A stretch of DNA of 64,000 nt, taken from contig CAYNAU010000005.1 of assembly GCA_964395715.1 (NCBI GenBank), forward strand, positions 1 through 64,000, written 5' to 3'. Each line of letters begins with the position of its first letter. Position 1 is the first letter of the stretch. A program made the translations under genes and the position numbers. The stretch comes from Porticoccus sp964395715. Lineage in GTDB: Bacteria > Pseudomonadota > Gammaproteobacteria > Pseudomonadales > Porticoccaceae. The notes under the pieces were generated by a model. It had not been told where the DNA came from. It saw only the letters and a list, made by a program, of their open reading frames with translations, and ran no database searches. Of this stretch, positions 1 through 9,420 are shown in pieces.

Positions 1-932
1 GCGACTGGGTCACTGCCGGTTCCGAGGTCAGCTATACCCTGACCCTCACCAACAATGACAGCAGTGACTGTGCGGCCAGCCAATTCAGTCTTTCGGCTGC
101 CGCCCTCTCCGGCTGGGCTAGCCGTTTTGACCAGGCAACTCTGACCCTCTCGCCCGGTGAGCAGGCATCCACCACGGTCTATGTCACCTCGCCACAGGGA
201 ACACCGGCCGACTTTTATGATATTGCCATCACCGCCGCCAGCGGTAGCTTTACCGCCACTGGCACCGTCACCTATGTCGTGGCGCCACCGGCGGTCAACC
301 ACGCACCGCTTGCCATTGATGACCAAGCACAAACAGCAGGCAGCACCGCTGTGACCATCCAGATCCTGGGCAATGACACCGATGAAGACGGCGATGTCCT
401 GACCATCACCTCTGTGAGTGGTGTTAACGGCACTGCCACCATCAACCCGGATAACAGTATTACCTTCCGGGCGGCATCCGGGTTTTCCGGTGATGAGGTG
501 CTCAGCTATTCCATTTCTGATAACAGGGGCGGCAGCGATACCGCCAATGTCACGGTCACCGTGACCGGGAACCGCGCCCCTGTCGCTGTGGCGGATACAC
601 TGGTGCTGACCTCCAAGTCCACTGCGGTTATCCCGGTGATGGCGAATGACAGTGACCCGGATGGCGATCAGCTTCAAGTAGTAGCCGTCACCCAGGGTGC
701 CAAGGGCAGTGTCACCATTAAGGCCGATGGCAGCATCAGCTACTCTCCGGCCAAGAGCTTTAAGGCTGATGACAGCTTTACCTACACCATCAACGACGGA
801 CAGCTCACTGCCACCACCACGGTGTCCGTCACCCTCGATACCTCCACCTCAACCACCGATGGCGGTGGCAACACAAAAGGTGGGGGCGGTGGCAAAACCT
901 CCGGCAGCGGTGGCGGGAAGGGTCGAAAATAA
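1..932 (+). CDS. Secreted Ig-like/cadherin-like repeat protein, C-terminal part (5' end outside window)
   Basis: The frame is open from base 3 to the TAA at 930-932, so about 310 C-terminal residues are visible and the start lies upstream of the window. Three regions follow each other. First comes a beta-rich segment resembling the NEW3/CARDB type of secreted-protein domain (repeated Thr/Ser, 'SYTLTLTNNDSSDCAAS'). Two tandem Big_9/cadherin-like domains follow, each with the NDxDxDGD calcium-type motif (NDTDEDGDVL and NDSDPDGDQL) and a 'SYSISDN/TYTINDG' strand. The C-terminus is a Gly/Lys-rich tail (GGGGGKTSGSGGGKGRK). Such proteins are normally exported, often calcium-stabilised adhesins, proteases or hydrolases; the catalytic part, if any, is not visible. 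It converges on the giant repeat gene across a shared terminator. Confidence 0.8.
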   Translation, partial: DWVTAGSEVSYTLTLTNNDSSDCAASQFSLSAAALSGWASRFDQATLTLSPGEQASTTVYVTSPQGTPADFYDIAITAASGSFTATGTVTYVVAPPAVNHAPLAIDDQAQTAGSTAVTIQILGNDTDEDGDVLTITSVSGVNGTATINPDNSITFRAASGFSGDEVLSYSISDNRGGSDTANVTVTVTGNRAPVAVADTLVLTSKSTAVIPVMANDSDPDGDQLQVVAVTQGAKGSVTIKADGSISYSPAKSFKADDSFTYTINDGQLTATTTVSVTLDTSTSTTDGGGNTKGGGGGKTSGSGGGKGRK

Positions 933-954
933 CCTTTTAACTCAATATACCAGC

Positions 955-985
955 AAAAAAAACGGCGAGCTAAGCTCGCCGTTTT
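955..985. terminator. Bidirectional rho-independent terminator
   Basis: Stem CGGCGAGC (963-970) and GCTCGCCG (974-981) with loop TAA, flanked by an A-run on the left and TTTT on the right. It lies between two convergent genes ending at 932 (+) and 1004 (-), so it can stop both transcripts. Confidence 0.85.
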
Positions 986-1003
986 AATACTACTTGCGTT
1001 ACT

Positions 1004-4000
1004 TCATGGTGCCGGGTAAGGCGGGTTGAGTGCAGACTCACAATTCAACGACGGATCATTCTCAACATATTGTCCGAGAATACCGTGGTAGTACATTGCA
1101 TTGGCTGCATCTTCCGCTGTACCAGGACCGCTCTGGATGCCTTTCTTAGTCAGGAACTCGCCCGTACCGTCAAAGCCGATGTCAGCCAGCAACTGCTGCG
1201 AAGCCAATGCTGCGTCAATCGCCAGAGGACAGTAGTAAGCGCCTGCGGCCTGGTTGGCAATAAAGGCCAGCAGGTAACGTCCCAGTTTATAGGCCGGATC
1301 ACCGGAGCGGTTAATGGCATTCTTATCGCCATTTTTACCACCTCGGGTTGCCCCGTGATCGGATGAGCTCAATACCAAGAGGGCATCTTCACAGTTAGCA
1401 TCTGATCCATCATATGGATTACCGGAGCTGTCACCATCAAGCTCAATCAGGCCAATATAGACACCCAGGTCATAGACATGCGGTGACTCAACCCGACCGG
1501 ATGTGAACGCTCTGGTCAGCGCCTCATCCAGAGTCCAGTGACGGAACTCGAGTACAGCATTTGAATCGAGCTCATACTCAGCGGCTGCTTTATCAAACTG
1601 GTTGCCGTTGCTGCATGAGCTCCAGCCTTTCCAGTAGCCGGGGGTACGGGCATCACCTAGCGGTGTCCGGTTATCCACGACGAACTGGATAGAAGTACCG
1701 GGATCCAGTTTAACATTGACACAACGGTTACCCAGGTCCTCGGAAGAGGCAGAGCCGTCGTCATCCGGGTTATATACCTGCATGAGTCCGTCACCAGTCA
1801 GGTCGTTTGTGCCGCCCACAAAGTCTATGGACACACCACCTACTGACCAGTATGCAGTCGTACTCTGCGGAATATCGGTTTCACAGATAGTGTACGTCTC
1901 TGCTGCAGGCAGCCACATGTCACCTGGAGGGTTCGGATAGCCGAAGTCCACAACACCTGATACGTCAGATACATCGTTGTAGGGACCGGAGCCTCCATCA
2001 CCATTCAGAGTGAATGTCCAACCACCGCTGGGCAGACCGTTGGCATATTTCAGCAGGTCGATATCCACGCGTTTGGTGTTGGTGTACGCACAGGTCACTT
2101 CATCACCCGCGGCCAGCGTCACNNNNNNNNNNNNNNNNNNNNNNNNNNNNNNNNNNNNNNNNNNNNNNNNNNNNNNNNNNNNNNNNNNNNNNNNNNNNNN
2201 NNNNNNNNNNNNNNNNNNNNNNGTCACCGCCCACAGTGGACTTGGTCACCAGCAGTTTGGCGCGTTTGGTGTTGGTGTACGCACAGGTCACTTCATCACC
2301 CGCGGCCAGCGTCACAGAGGCACTCAGGTTATCGGGCGCTTCTGTCGCTGAGCTGGTGCCCAGGCCAGTGGCATTGGTGATGCTGCAGCTCAAGCCGGTC
2401 GCATCCCAGGTACCATCCGGCAGGGTCTCGCTGGTGCTGTAAGAACCAGGTACCAACCAGCCGGAATCCAGCGTCGTGTCACCGACACCAGCCACAGTGG
2501 TAATGCTGCCTGAGGCGTCTCCACCGAAGGTGAAGGTGCCGTCACCGCCCACAGTGGACTTGGTCACCAGCAGTTTGGCGCGTTTGGTGTTGGTGAACGT
2601 ACAGGTAATGATCTCACCCGCATTAAGGTCCAGTGAAGCGGCTGATTCTGTATGACCCATAGAGCTTACACAGGTGGTATCAGTCAGATCCCAACCTTCC
2701 AATGAACCTTCAGATACATTGTAAGAACCGGGATTCAGGAACCCTGAGTCATTAGGCGTTGTGGCATCAGCCAACTGGAAGTCATCACTGTAGTTGCTGC
2801 TGAAGGTAAATAGCTGTGAATCACCAGCGGGAACGGTCACCTTGTCAACGATGATCTTACCGGCTTTTTCATTCACCCAGCGGCAAGTGATGATGTCACC
2901 CTCGTTAACGTCGATGGAGACCTGATCACCAGTAACATTAGCAGCGGTACCGGTTCCGGGGCTTGTACCTGTATTACAGGACAGGCTGAGGAAGCGATAA
3001 CCAGCAGGCGGATCCAGCTCATCGATGGTGTAGTTGGTGGTTGTTCCAAACGCAGTATCAACAGAGATGGAGCCTGAGCTCGCAAAACCATCGGTTGCCG
3101 CATCATTCACTGCACCAATCGCTGAACCTGCTGTACTGGCGCCAACGGTCGGCGTCAAACCAATATCCAGGTTTGCATCGCTGCCATCAAAGTTGAACTG
3201 TGTACCACCACCGCCACGAAGTTCTTTCTCGATAATGATGGTTGCCGGCGCAGGCAGACGTACCGGACAGGTAACACTTGCATCATCGTCTGGTGCTACT
3301 TGATTGGAGTAGCCATCAGGGCTGTAGATTGCTGTGGCGGTATTGGTTACACCACTGGCCACATCAGCCACAACCGGCGTGTACGATGCATAGAAAGTCT
3401 GTTCTGCTGTATCCAGGTCTGCCGGGGCAGTAATAGTGCCGATACCGGACAACGGATCAGTGAAGCTCACATACTTCATGCTTGGAGTATTGGCAGTACT
3501 GGTATTGGTAATGGTGAAAATAAAGTTCAACTGCTCACCTACTACCCAGTCTCTGTCGGGCAGGCCATCGCCATCATCATCCAGCTCAGCAGGACAGGCT
3601 TTGGTTAGCGTATAGGAAGGGTCGAAGATTTCGAGTGTATGATCGTCCTGACCTTCAAACTCCAGGCCAGCCAGATCTGACTGCTCGTTCATCAACACAG
3701 TGACGGTGTTGACAATGGTGTTGTTATCATCAAGGTCATCCGCGTCATCCACTGTGTAGTCAGCAGTAAACACACAGATATGGTCTAGATTCGCATCACC
3801 GTCATCGGCAGGCAGCTCATTGCCACACTCGCTTATTGCGTCAGTTGTCAAATCACCGAGCACATCATCAACAACACTTTGAATATAGAGTGATGCAATG
3901 CCGGTATTTTCCAGGGTGAAAGTGTAGGTTACATCATCACCCACCTTGGCCAGAGGATCACCTTCTTTGGTGACGGTGAAACCACAGGTAGAGAATTCCC

Positions 4001-5231
4001 CCATGGCAAAGTCTGTTCTGGATGCGGACAGTGACGGAGATGATCGGGTCTCAGCCACAAAGCTCTGGAAACAGCCAGTCAACTGAATATCGGGATGGTC
4101 CAGGTTGATACCACCCTCAAAAAATGCCAGCGGGGGATATTCGCCATCGGCAAAATCACCACCACCGGTGTCTTTGGTTACATAGGGCCATGGGGCCGTT
4201 TCCGGGTCACCAGGATTATCGCCACCGGTAGTGCTGGCGGAACCACAGCCCGGGCCGTTACTGTCGAGGAAATCGCAGTCCTGCTGAATGGCCACCAAAT
4301 CCAGGTTGGGGTGTTTGTCATTGTTACCCAAGGAGTCATCGTCGATACCGGTATCACAGGCAGGGCGATCACCTGGATCAGTTCCGGAGGATGGGTCTAT
4401 ACAATCTACGCTACGCCATTTGTAGATATTTACAGTGCCGACGGTGCCACCCTTGGAGAAGTTGGTAATCACCAGAACATCATTGTCTTGGTGCTGACCA
4501 ACAAAATCCTGTGGGCCGTTGCCGTTGTTTTCACAGAGCATGCCGACTTTGTCTTTGAGGATCCAGAAACCCATCTGGGCATCACCTTCAACGGCAAAGC
4601 GGTCGGCACCGAAATAGACAATATTATCTATGCCGGGATGCGCATCTGGGTCAGCCGCGCCACCGCCAACGGTGCCATCAGGGTCGCCACCGGTGGGGTA
4701 AAGAGAGAAAAAGTCGTCGACATCAACGCGGTAAAGGGCAGCAAAGGCATTAGACAAGTCATTTTTGTCACTTGGCCCTTTGTTGCCCCAGCCCCAGCCG
4801 GGAGCCGTAATCTCGTCAAAATCCTTGTTAAAGTTGCCCTGCCAGCTGGTGGCCAGGCCTTCAGAGGCGTAGAAAATGTCCCCGTCACAAACGGCATCGT
4901 TCAAATCGGGGTCAGTTACAAAGACGAATTCCACCGCGTTTGTGAGACCACTCACATCGGCATTGGGATTTCCCTGTTTGGCAAGATAGGCCGCATAGAT
5001 ATCGGACCAATCGTCACCGGCAAAGATGCCCGTCCACCCATCATGACCGGGATTCGAGGAATCACACTCAGTATTGGCATCAGCCGGACTTTCACAAAAA
5101 TCGCCTTCGTTTAATTCAAACACACCGCTATCGTGCACGGCATAGGCCGTTACGGCAGCCAGCATGATACTGATGCTGAGCACCAGTAATGCCAGCATAT
5201 GCCGGTGTATAAACCCTTGTAACTTTTTCAT
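1004..5231 (-). CDS. Giant secreted DUF11/prealbumin-like repeat protein with TPGYWK-type C-terminal domain (interrupted by assembly gap)
   Basis: I read this as one gene. The ATG at 5231 has a strong AGGAGG-like site just upstream and begins a signal peptide (residues 1-31, cleavage after AYA). An Asp/Gly-rich region to about residue 400 is of unknown type. Two DUF11-like domains follow ('KVGDDVTYTFTLENTG', 'VVGEQLNFIFTITNTS'), then several prealbumin/SpaA-like beta domains, each starting with a (K)(I/L)(I/L)V(T/D)K strand and ending in 'T(F/Y)TNTK'. The last part carries 'RTPGYWKGWSSC' and several Cys. The 100 N at 2123-2222 are a placeholder: frames on both sides join only if the true gap is a multiple of 3, and the repeat predicts 225 bp plus n x 318. 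That gives at least about 1450 residues. Function unknown; likely a surface or released structural protein. It lies downstream of gspD on the same strand, beyond a terminator, with a CRP-type site upstream. Confidence 0.8.
2123..2222. other. Assembly gap (100 N)
   Basis: Exactly 100 N, the usual placeholder for a gap of unknown size. The 55 bases left of it (2068-2122) are identical to 2261-2315, and the first 55 bases to its right recur at 2541. The gap therefore sits in a tandem repeat that probably defeated assembly. Confidence 0.97.
2223..2540 (-). repeat. 318-bp (106-codon) intragenic tandem repeat unit next to the gap
   Basis: One complete unit, from the codons for VGGD to the next VGGD, is 318 bp or 106 residues. 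The start of the neighbouring unit at 2541-2595 is identical for 55 bases and then diverges. The opposite end recurs at 2068-2122 on the other side of the gap. Near-identical DNA suggests recent duplication or gene conversion. Copy number cannot be read from this assembly. Confidence 0.85.
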
Positions 5232-5983
5232 CTCCCAACTCCTCCTGAAGTTCCCGCCTCAGCAATATTCCTTGACTGGTATCAGATACCCACAACAACC
5301 CGCATGAAAGGGCAACACCTTTCAGGCCATGCATCCATGCCTTGAAAGGTCTGGCCCTGTCATTTGCTCACTGTCTGGAGAAGTATTTGGAAAACGCTGA
5401 AAAACGCATGAACCACCAACACCAGACAGATGCCTGTAGCTTTTCGGTAGTTCAGCAATCCTGAAATGAGAGATCTGAAACTTTGCGTGGCTTGCCGCGG
5501 AATTGGACTATTAACATGAACGTTATTTAAGTCTTCCCTGGTAACGCCGTGCCTTTTCGAAGCTGCGTCGTTATTTTTAGTTAACAACTGACAGCTTGGC
5601 TAGTAGGCTTTTTCCTACAAAAATGAGGGTAAACTTAGTGTTTCATCACTTAGAGATTAAAGTTGTTTGTTAACTGTTTCCGAAATAGTTGTGAAATACA
5701 TCACATTTTTTCTGATCAATTTTTGGTCACAAAATAGTCATATTTGTTTTTTTCTAGTACCAAAAAAACATAAGCGGCGAAATTTCCCGACAAACGGTTA
5801 ATGAATTTTCTAAAGTTTTTCTTCTCCCCGTCGATATTCACACACCTTTTTCAAACTTGCCTCGGATATGGCAACGCTTTCATTAGCGACAAAACCACTG
5901 CAAACCGCCTTGTGAGCGGCCAAAGGGACTAAAAACCATAGGGGGACATTGCACCCTTTTTCACCGTATTGGATCTCAGGACA
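5232..5983. promoter_or_regulatory. Long AT-rich upstream region of the giant repeat gene
   Basis: About 750 bases without a convincing gene. The part near 5590-5820 is clearly more AT-rich than its neighbours and holds the CRP-type palindrome at 5690-5705. Nearer the gene there are inverted repeats: GTAGG/CCTAC at 5603-5618 and TGAAAG/CTTTCA at 5305-5324. If transcription starts just downstream of the CRP site, the leader is around 400 bases. I recognise no known riboswitch. Confidence 0.45.
5690..5705. promoter_or_regulatory. CRP/Vfr-type binding site
   Basis: TGTGA-AATACA-TCACA matches both half-sites of the CRP consensus TGTGA-N6-TCACA perfectly. The only gene oriented away from it is the giant secreted protein starting at 5231, so cAMP-dependent control of that gene is the likely role. 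The distance of about 460 bases implies a long leader or an unseen promoter. Confidence 0.65.
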
Positions 5984-6012
5984 CAAAAAAGGCCGCATAG
6001 TGCGGCCTTAAA
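5984..6012 (-). terminator. Rho-independent terminator after gspD
   Basis: Stem GGCCGCA (5991-5997) and TGCGGCC (6001-6007), followed on the minus strand by a T-run (plus-strand A-run 5985-5990). It lies about 50 bases after the gspD stop and ends the gsp operon. Confidence 0.85.
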
Positions 6013-6061
6013 AATGTTATGAGCTACAGGCTGCCCCGTAGGTACAGCCCACAGTTGCTCA

Positions 6062-8206
6062 TTACCGAAATGCTGACAGGTCTACACCCTGGAGTTTCGA
6101 CTTGTATTCTTCCGTGACATCGCGGGCTTCCTGAGGGTTGGCCACAGCACTGGGTGTAATCATCACCACCAACTCAGTCTTGCTCTTACTGGTTTGCTTG
6201 CCGCTGAACAGGTAGCCCGCAATGGGGATATCCTTGAGGAAGGGAATGCCATTGTCAGACTTTTCCTTGTTTTCGCGAATCAGCCCGCCAAGCACGATGG
6301 TTTCACCGCTCTGCACAGCCACGCTGGTGGTAATTTCCCGTTGCAGAATGGTCGGCGAGTCGATATTGGAGCTGTCTGTCTCATCCACATCATCCACTCG
6401 CTGGGTAATATCCAGCATCACCATGCCACCAGCGTTAACCCGGGGTGTCACTTCCAGGGTTACACCTGTGTCGCGGTACTGGATTTGACTGGTGATATTA
6501 GAGCGGAATTCGTTATCGACAATCTCACCACTATTGATGTTGGAGGTTTCAGAGGTACGAATAGGCACCTGGTCACCGACACGGATGGTGGCAGTCTGGT
6601 TATCCAGCACCATCAATGAGGGTGAAGACAGCACATCCAGGCGGGTATCACCGGCAGCTGCGTTCAGCAGCGCCCTCGTTCCAGCCGCATCAAAGATGGC
6701 ATAGGTAAAGTTGGCGGGGTCGGTCAAAGCGCCCGTCAGCGCGGGGATACTGCCTGGAGGGTTACCCGCATTGTTGGGGATGTTCAGGCCGCCTATACCA
6801 CCGTACTTGCCATGGGTATTTTTCATAAACCATTGCAAACCGTACTGCAGTTCGTTGGTAAGGGTCACCTCGACAATGGAGGCTTCTACCAGCACCTGCA
6901 TGGGCAGCACATCCAGTTTCTGCATGGCTTTCTCCACTTCTGCATAGTCAGTGGGCGTAGCCAGTACCAACAGTGCGTTGTTCTCCGCATCCGGAATGAT
7001 AGTGACGTCACCGACTTCAATGCTGGAGACCTGCTCATTGGCCCTTGAGGGTTCAGCAGGTGCTGCCTCATCGCCCTCGGCACCCGAAGGCGGCGTGGGA
7101 GGTGCTGCCGGCTTGCGCTGCGCCAGCGCTACTGCACTGCGACGCTTGCCCTCAAACAACTGGTTTAATAGATCTGCCAGGTTTTCGGCTTTACCATTCT
7201 GCACGTAATACACGTACATATTCATACCGTGGGGGTTCTCTGCCTGATCCAGACGACGCACCCAGGTTTCCACATCTTCAAGGTATTTTTTCTGTGGCGT
7301 GATTACCAGCAGGGCGTTGAGACGGTCCATCACGGTAAAGCGCACCAGGCCGGCGAGAGGGCCGGAGGACTTATCACCAAAGATGGTTTCCAACTCGCTA
7401 AGCATGGTGGTGGCATCGACATTCTGCATGCGGAACAGACCCACCGACATACCCTTCAACTGGTCCACATCAAAGATAGCAATGGTTTCACGGAGGTTAA
7501 ACAGCTCCCCGTGGGTACCGGCCAACGTCAGCAGATTGCGGAATTCGTCCGCCTGAACCACCGCTTTTCCAGATTTTACCGGTTCGAGGATGCGGGCCAT
7601 TTCCTTGGCACCAATGTATTGCAGGGGAACTACCAGCATCTGGTAGCCGCGATCCGCACTGAGCCGCGTGGACGGCGTCAAGCCGGCAATGGCACCCTCT
7701 TCAATCGGCACGATTTCGTAGAAATCCTGGCTTTTGATAATGGCTGCACCATTCATGCGCAACAGGTTATCGAGCACCGGAATCAGGGCGTCCTGAGAGA
7801 CGGCCCGTGCGGTGCGCATGGATACAGTCCCGCTCACAGCCTCGTTGATGGCATAGTTCACGCCCAGAATATCGCCGAGAATGGTTTTCACCACTTCCGC
7901 AATGGGGGAGTTCTGAAAGTTGAGCGTAACCTCCCCTTCACTGTCATCAGGACTACCGCCACGGGACGCATTAATGAAGCCACCCTTGCCGGCATAGACC
8001 TCCTTGAGGGGAATCTCCTGCTTCTCCTTCACCGTAGTCAGCGGCCCGGAAATCTCGCCGGAAGCCGGTTTCGACACCACAGCCTTGGGTTTGGAGGCGA
8101 CCGACGGCGCCGTTGAGGTTTGTTGTGGCCCCTGTGAGGTTGAACAGGAGCTGGTGAGAACAGACAGCAATCCCACAGCCAAGCACTTGCCAAAGACATA
8201 TTTCAT
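6062..8206 (-). CDS. gspD: Type II secretion outer-membrane secretin GspD (XpsD-like)
   Basis: 714 residues. GspD forms the outer-membrane channel of the type II secretion system. The N-terminus (MKYVFGKCLA...LTSSC) is a lipoprotein-like signal with Cys21, as in the Xanthomonas XpsD lipoprotein. Periplasmic N0-N3 modules follow, including 'ILGVNYAINEAVSGTVSMRT' (N0/N1) and an N3 region interrupted by a Pro/Ala/Glu-rich insert near residues 365-395. The secretin domain carries 'GDQVPIRTSET' and 'ETIVLGGLIRENK' near the end. It is the last gene of the operon, 66 bases after gspN, and is followed by a terminator. The order ...L-M-N-D matches the xps cluster, where D is also last. Confidence 0.96.
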   Translation of the reverse strand: MKYVFGKCLAVGLLSVLTSSCSTSQGPQQTSTAPSVASKPKAVVSKPASGEISGPLTTVKEKQEIPLKEVYAGKGGFINASRGGSPDDSEGEVTLNFQNSPIAEVVKTILGDILGVNYAINEAVSGTVSMRTARAVSQDALIPVLDNLLRMNGAAIIKSQDFYEIVPIEEGAIAGLTPSTRLSADRGYQMLVVPLQYIGAKEMARILEPVKSGKAVVQADEFRNLLTLAGTHGELFNLRETIAIFDVDQLKGMSVGLFRMQNVDATTMLSELETIFGDKSSGPLAGLVRFTVMDRLNALLVITPQKKYLEDVETWVRRLDQAENPHGMNMYVYYVQNGKAENLADLLNQLFEGKRRSAVALAQRKPAAPPTPPSGAEGDEAAPAEPSRANEQVSSIEVGDVTIIPDAENNALLVLATPTDYAEVEKAMQKLDVLPMQVLVEASIVEVTLTNELQYGLQWFMKNTHGKYGGIGGLNIPNNAGNPPGSIPALTGALTDPANFTYAIFDAAGTRALLNAAAGDTRLDVLSSPSLMVLDNQTATIRVGDQVPIRTSETSNINSGEIVDNEFRSNITSQIQYRDTGVTLEVTPRVNAGGMVMLDITQRVDDVDETDSSNIDSPTILQREITTSVAVQSGETIVLGGLIRENKEKSDNGIPFLKDIPIAGYLFSGKQTSKSKTELVVMITPSAVANPQEARDVTEEYKSKLQGVDLSAFR

Positions 8207-8272
8207 TGCCTTGCTTCCTTTTTCCGTTTTTCTGGTCAGTCCATTTCACGTCTTTTGGAGGTGCATGAACTG

Positions 8273-8815
8273 TTATTCTGTATCGTCATCCCCAGTATTG
8301 CCACGGGCGCTGTTTTGCAGGGTTTTTTGCTGCTGCCCGGTTTCTTTCAAATAAAAAACTTCTTTTTCATCCCCATCCGAGAGCACAACCTGCTCGGCTG
8401 TGATCGATTCCAGCTTCCACTTTTCAAGGTACATTCCCTCTTCAAGGCGAAGCCGCTGACCACCTTCAGAGCCAGTAAATATAGCGTAAGTGGCGCTGCC
8501 AGTATTGACAACCCCTGTCAACAACCACTTCGACGGCAGGCTGTCTTCGCTGACAGGCTGTTCTTCAGTGACTTTCGGACGGCGATTCCAGCTAAACAAT
8601 GAACGTTCCACCGAAGCCTCAAAGGCACTGCGGTCGGCCATGGGTACGATGGCTGGGGGTTCAACATGGTAATTTGCCGACCTGTTTTCATCTCCTGCAC
8701 CAAAAGACGCGACCAGCAACAGCCAAGACACCTCGAGCACCAGCAAAACCAGCAACAGTAGAATAACCCCTTTAAGCAGTCTGACCAGTGGATTGTTGTG
8801 GACCTTAGAGATCAT
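8273..8815 (-). CDS. gspN: Type II secretion protein N (XpsN/GspC-like inner-membrane linker)
   Basis: 180 residues. There is one N-terminal membrane helix (about residues 14-38, 'LKGVILLLLVLLVLEVSWLL'), then a periplasmic segment with a GspC/PilP-like HR domain ('SKWLLTGVVNTGSATYAIF... RLRLEEGMYLEKWKLESI'). No PDZ domain is present. In Xanthomonas the equivalent XpsN links the inner-membrane L-M complex to the secretin, the task of GspC elsewhere. No separate gspC is in the operon, which supports this role. It overlaps gspM by 4 bases. Assignment rests mainly on gene order plus the membrane/HR layout; sequence similarity in this family is weak. Confidence 0.75.
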   Translation of the reverse strand: MISKVHNNPLVRLLKGVILLLLVLLVLEVSWLLLVASFGAGDENRSANYHVEPPAIVPMADRSAFEASVERSLFSWNRRPKVTEEQPVSEDSLPSKWLLTGVVNTGSATYAIFTGSEGGQRLRLEEGMYLEKWKLESITAEQVVLSDGDEKEVFYLKETGQQQKTLQNSARGNTGDDDTE

Positions 8816-9420
8816 TTCGCCTCCCCGGCCAGGTAGCCAACCACATCCATACGCACATCCAGGCTGCTCAGGTTGGTACCACGGGTCTTACGAATTCTTC
8901 GGTTTACTGCACGTGATGAACCCACACGACTGGAGGAACTGGTCACGGACAAGCCATCGATAAATATCACCGGGCGGGCACTTTCGAGCTCGTAGAGAAG
9001 ATCTACCAAATTTTCCACTTCACCACTGAACTGTAATCGCAAACCAATGGCAGTAGCCGAGGGCACTGGCTCAGCTTCGTAATCCTGACTGCTTACCAGC
9101 TGCCCGCCGCTGCGCTTGACGGCCTCATTAATGAATTCGCGGAGATTGGCTGAAGCAATGGACACCTTATTGCCACTGAGAAACAGGTCCCCTTCGGCGC
9201 CCAGTTCATCAATGCGTTTCAATTCGGCATTGATACTGTCCTCGTTTGCCACCAGGTGCTCAAAACGGGATAACTGGCCGTAAAGGGTTTCCACCTGATC
9301 CGCTTTTTCTGCGAATAAATTAAACAGCGGAAACAGACCTTTAAAGATCACAAACAGTACCAGCAACAGCAGAAGCGATAGCGCCACAAAGCGGCTGGTG
9401 GCCGGGGAGAATTCGTTCAC
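8812..9420 (-). CDS. gspM: Type II secretion protein GspM
   Basis: 202 residues. A short cytoplasmic N-terminus precedes one membrane helix (about residues 12-33, rich in Leu), then a coiled-coil-like stretch and a small ferredoxin-like periplasmic domain ('LRLQFSGEVENLVDLLYELE'). GspM is the bitopic partner of GspL in the inner-membrane platform that holds GspE. It overlaps gspL and gspN by 4 bases each (ATGA type), a sign of translational coupling. The Ser/Arg-rich segment near residues 160-180 is unusual but does not break the frame. Confidence 0.88.
   Translation of the reverse strand: MNEFSPATSRFVALSLLLLLVLFVIFKGLFPLFNLFAEKADQVETLYGQLSRFEHLVANEDSINAELKRIDELGAEGDLFLSGNKVSIASANLREFINEAVKRSGGQLVSSQDYEAEPVPSATAIGLRLQFSGEVENLVDLLYELESARPVIFIDGLSVTSSSSRVGSSRAVNRRIRKTRGTNLSSLDVRMDVVGYLAGEAK

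Noticed and set aside
5360..5587. Small frame on the minus strand with a hydrophobic C-terminus
   Set aside because: It needs a TTG start without a ribosome site, uses rare Arg codons and lies in the presumed leader of the giant gene.
5440..5600. c-di-GMP riboswitch-like string (CGGCAAGCCACGCAAAG on the minus strand)
   Set aside because: It has some GEMM-like letters, but the P1b arm and the GGGACGCAAAGCC core are not in the right order.
5810..5998. 62-codon frame after the gspD terminator
   Set aside because: It starts within the terminator hairpin and has no family resemblance or ribosome site.
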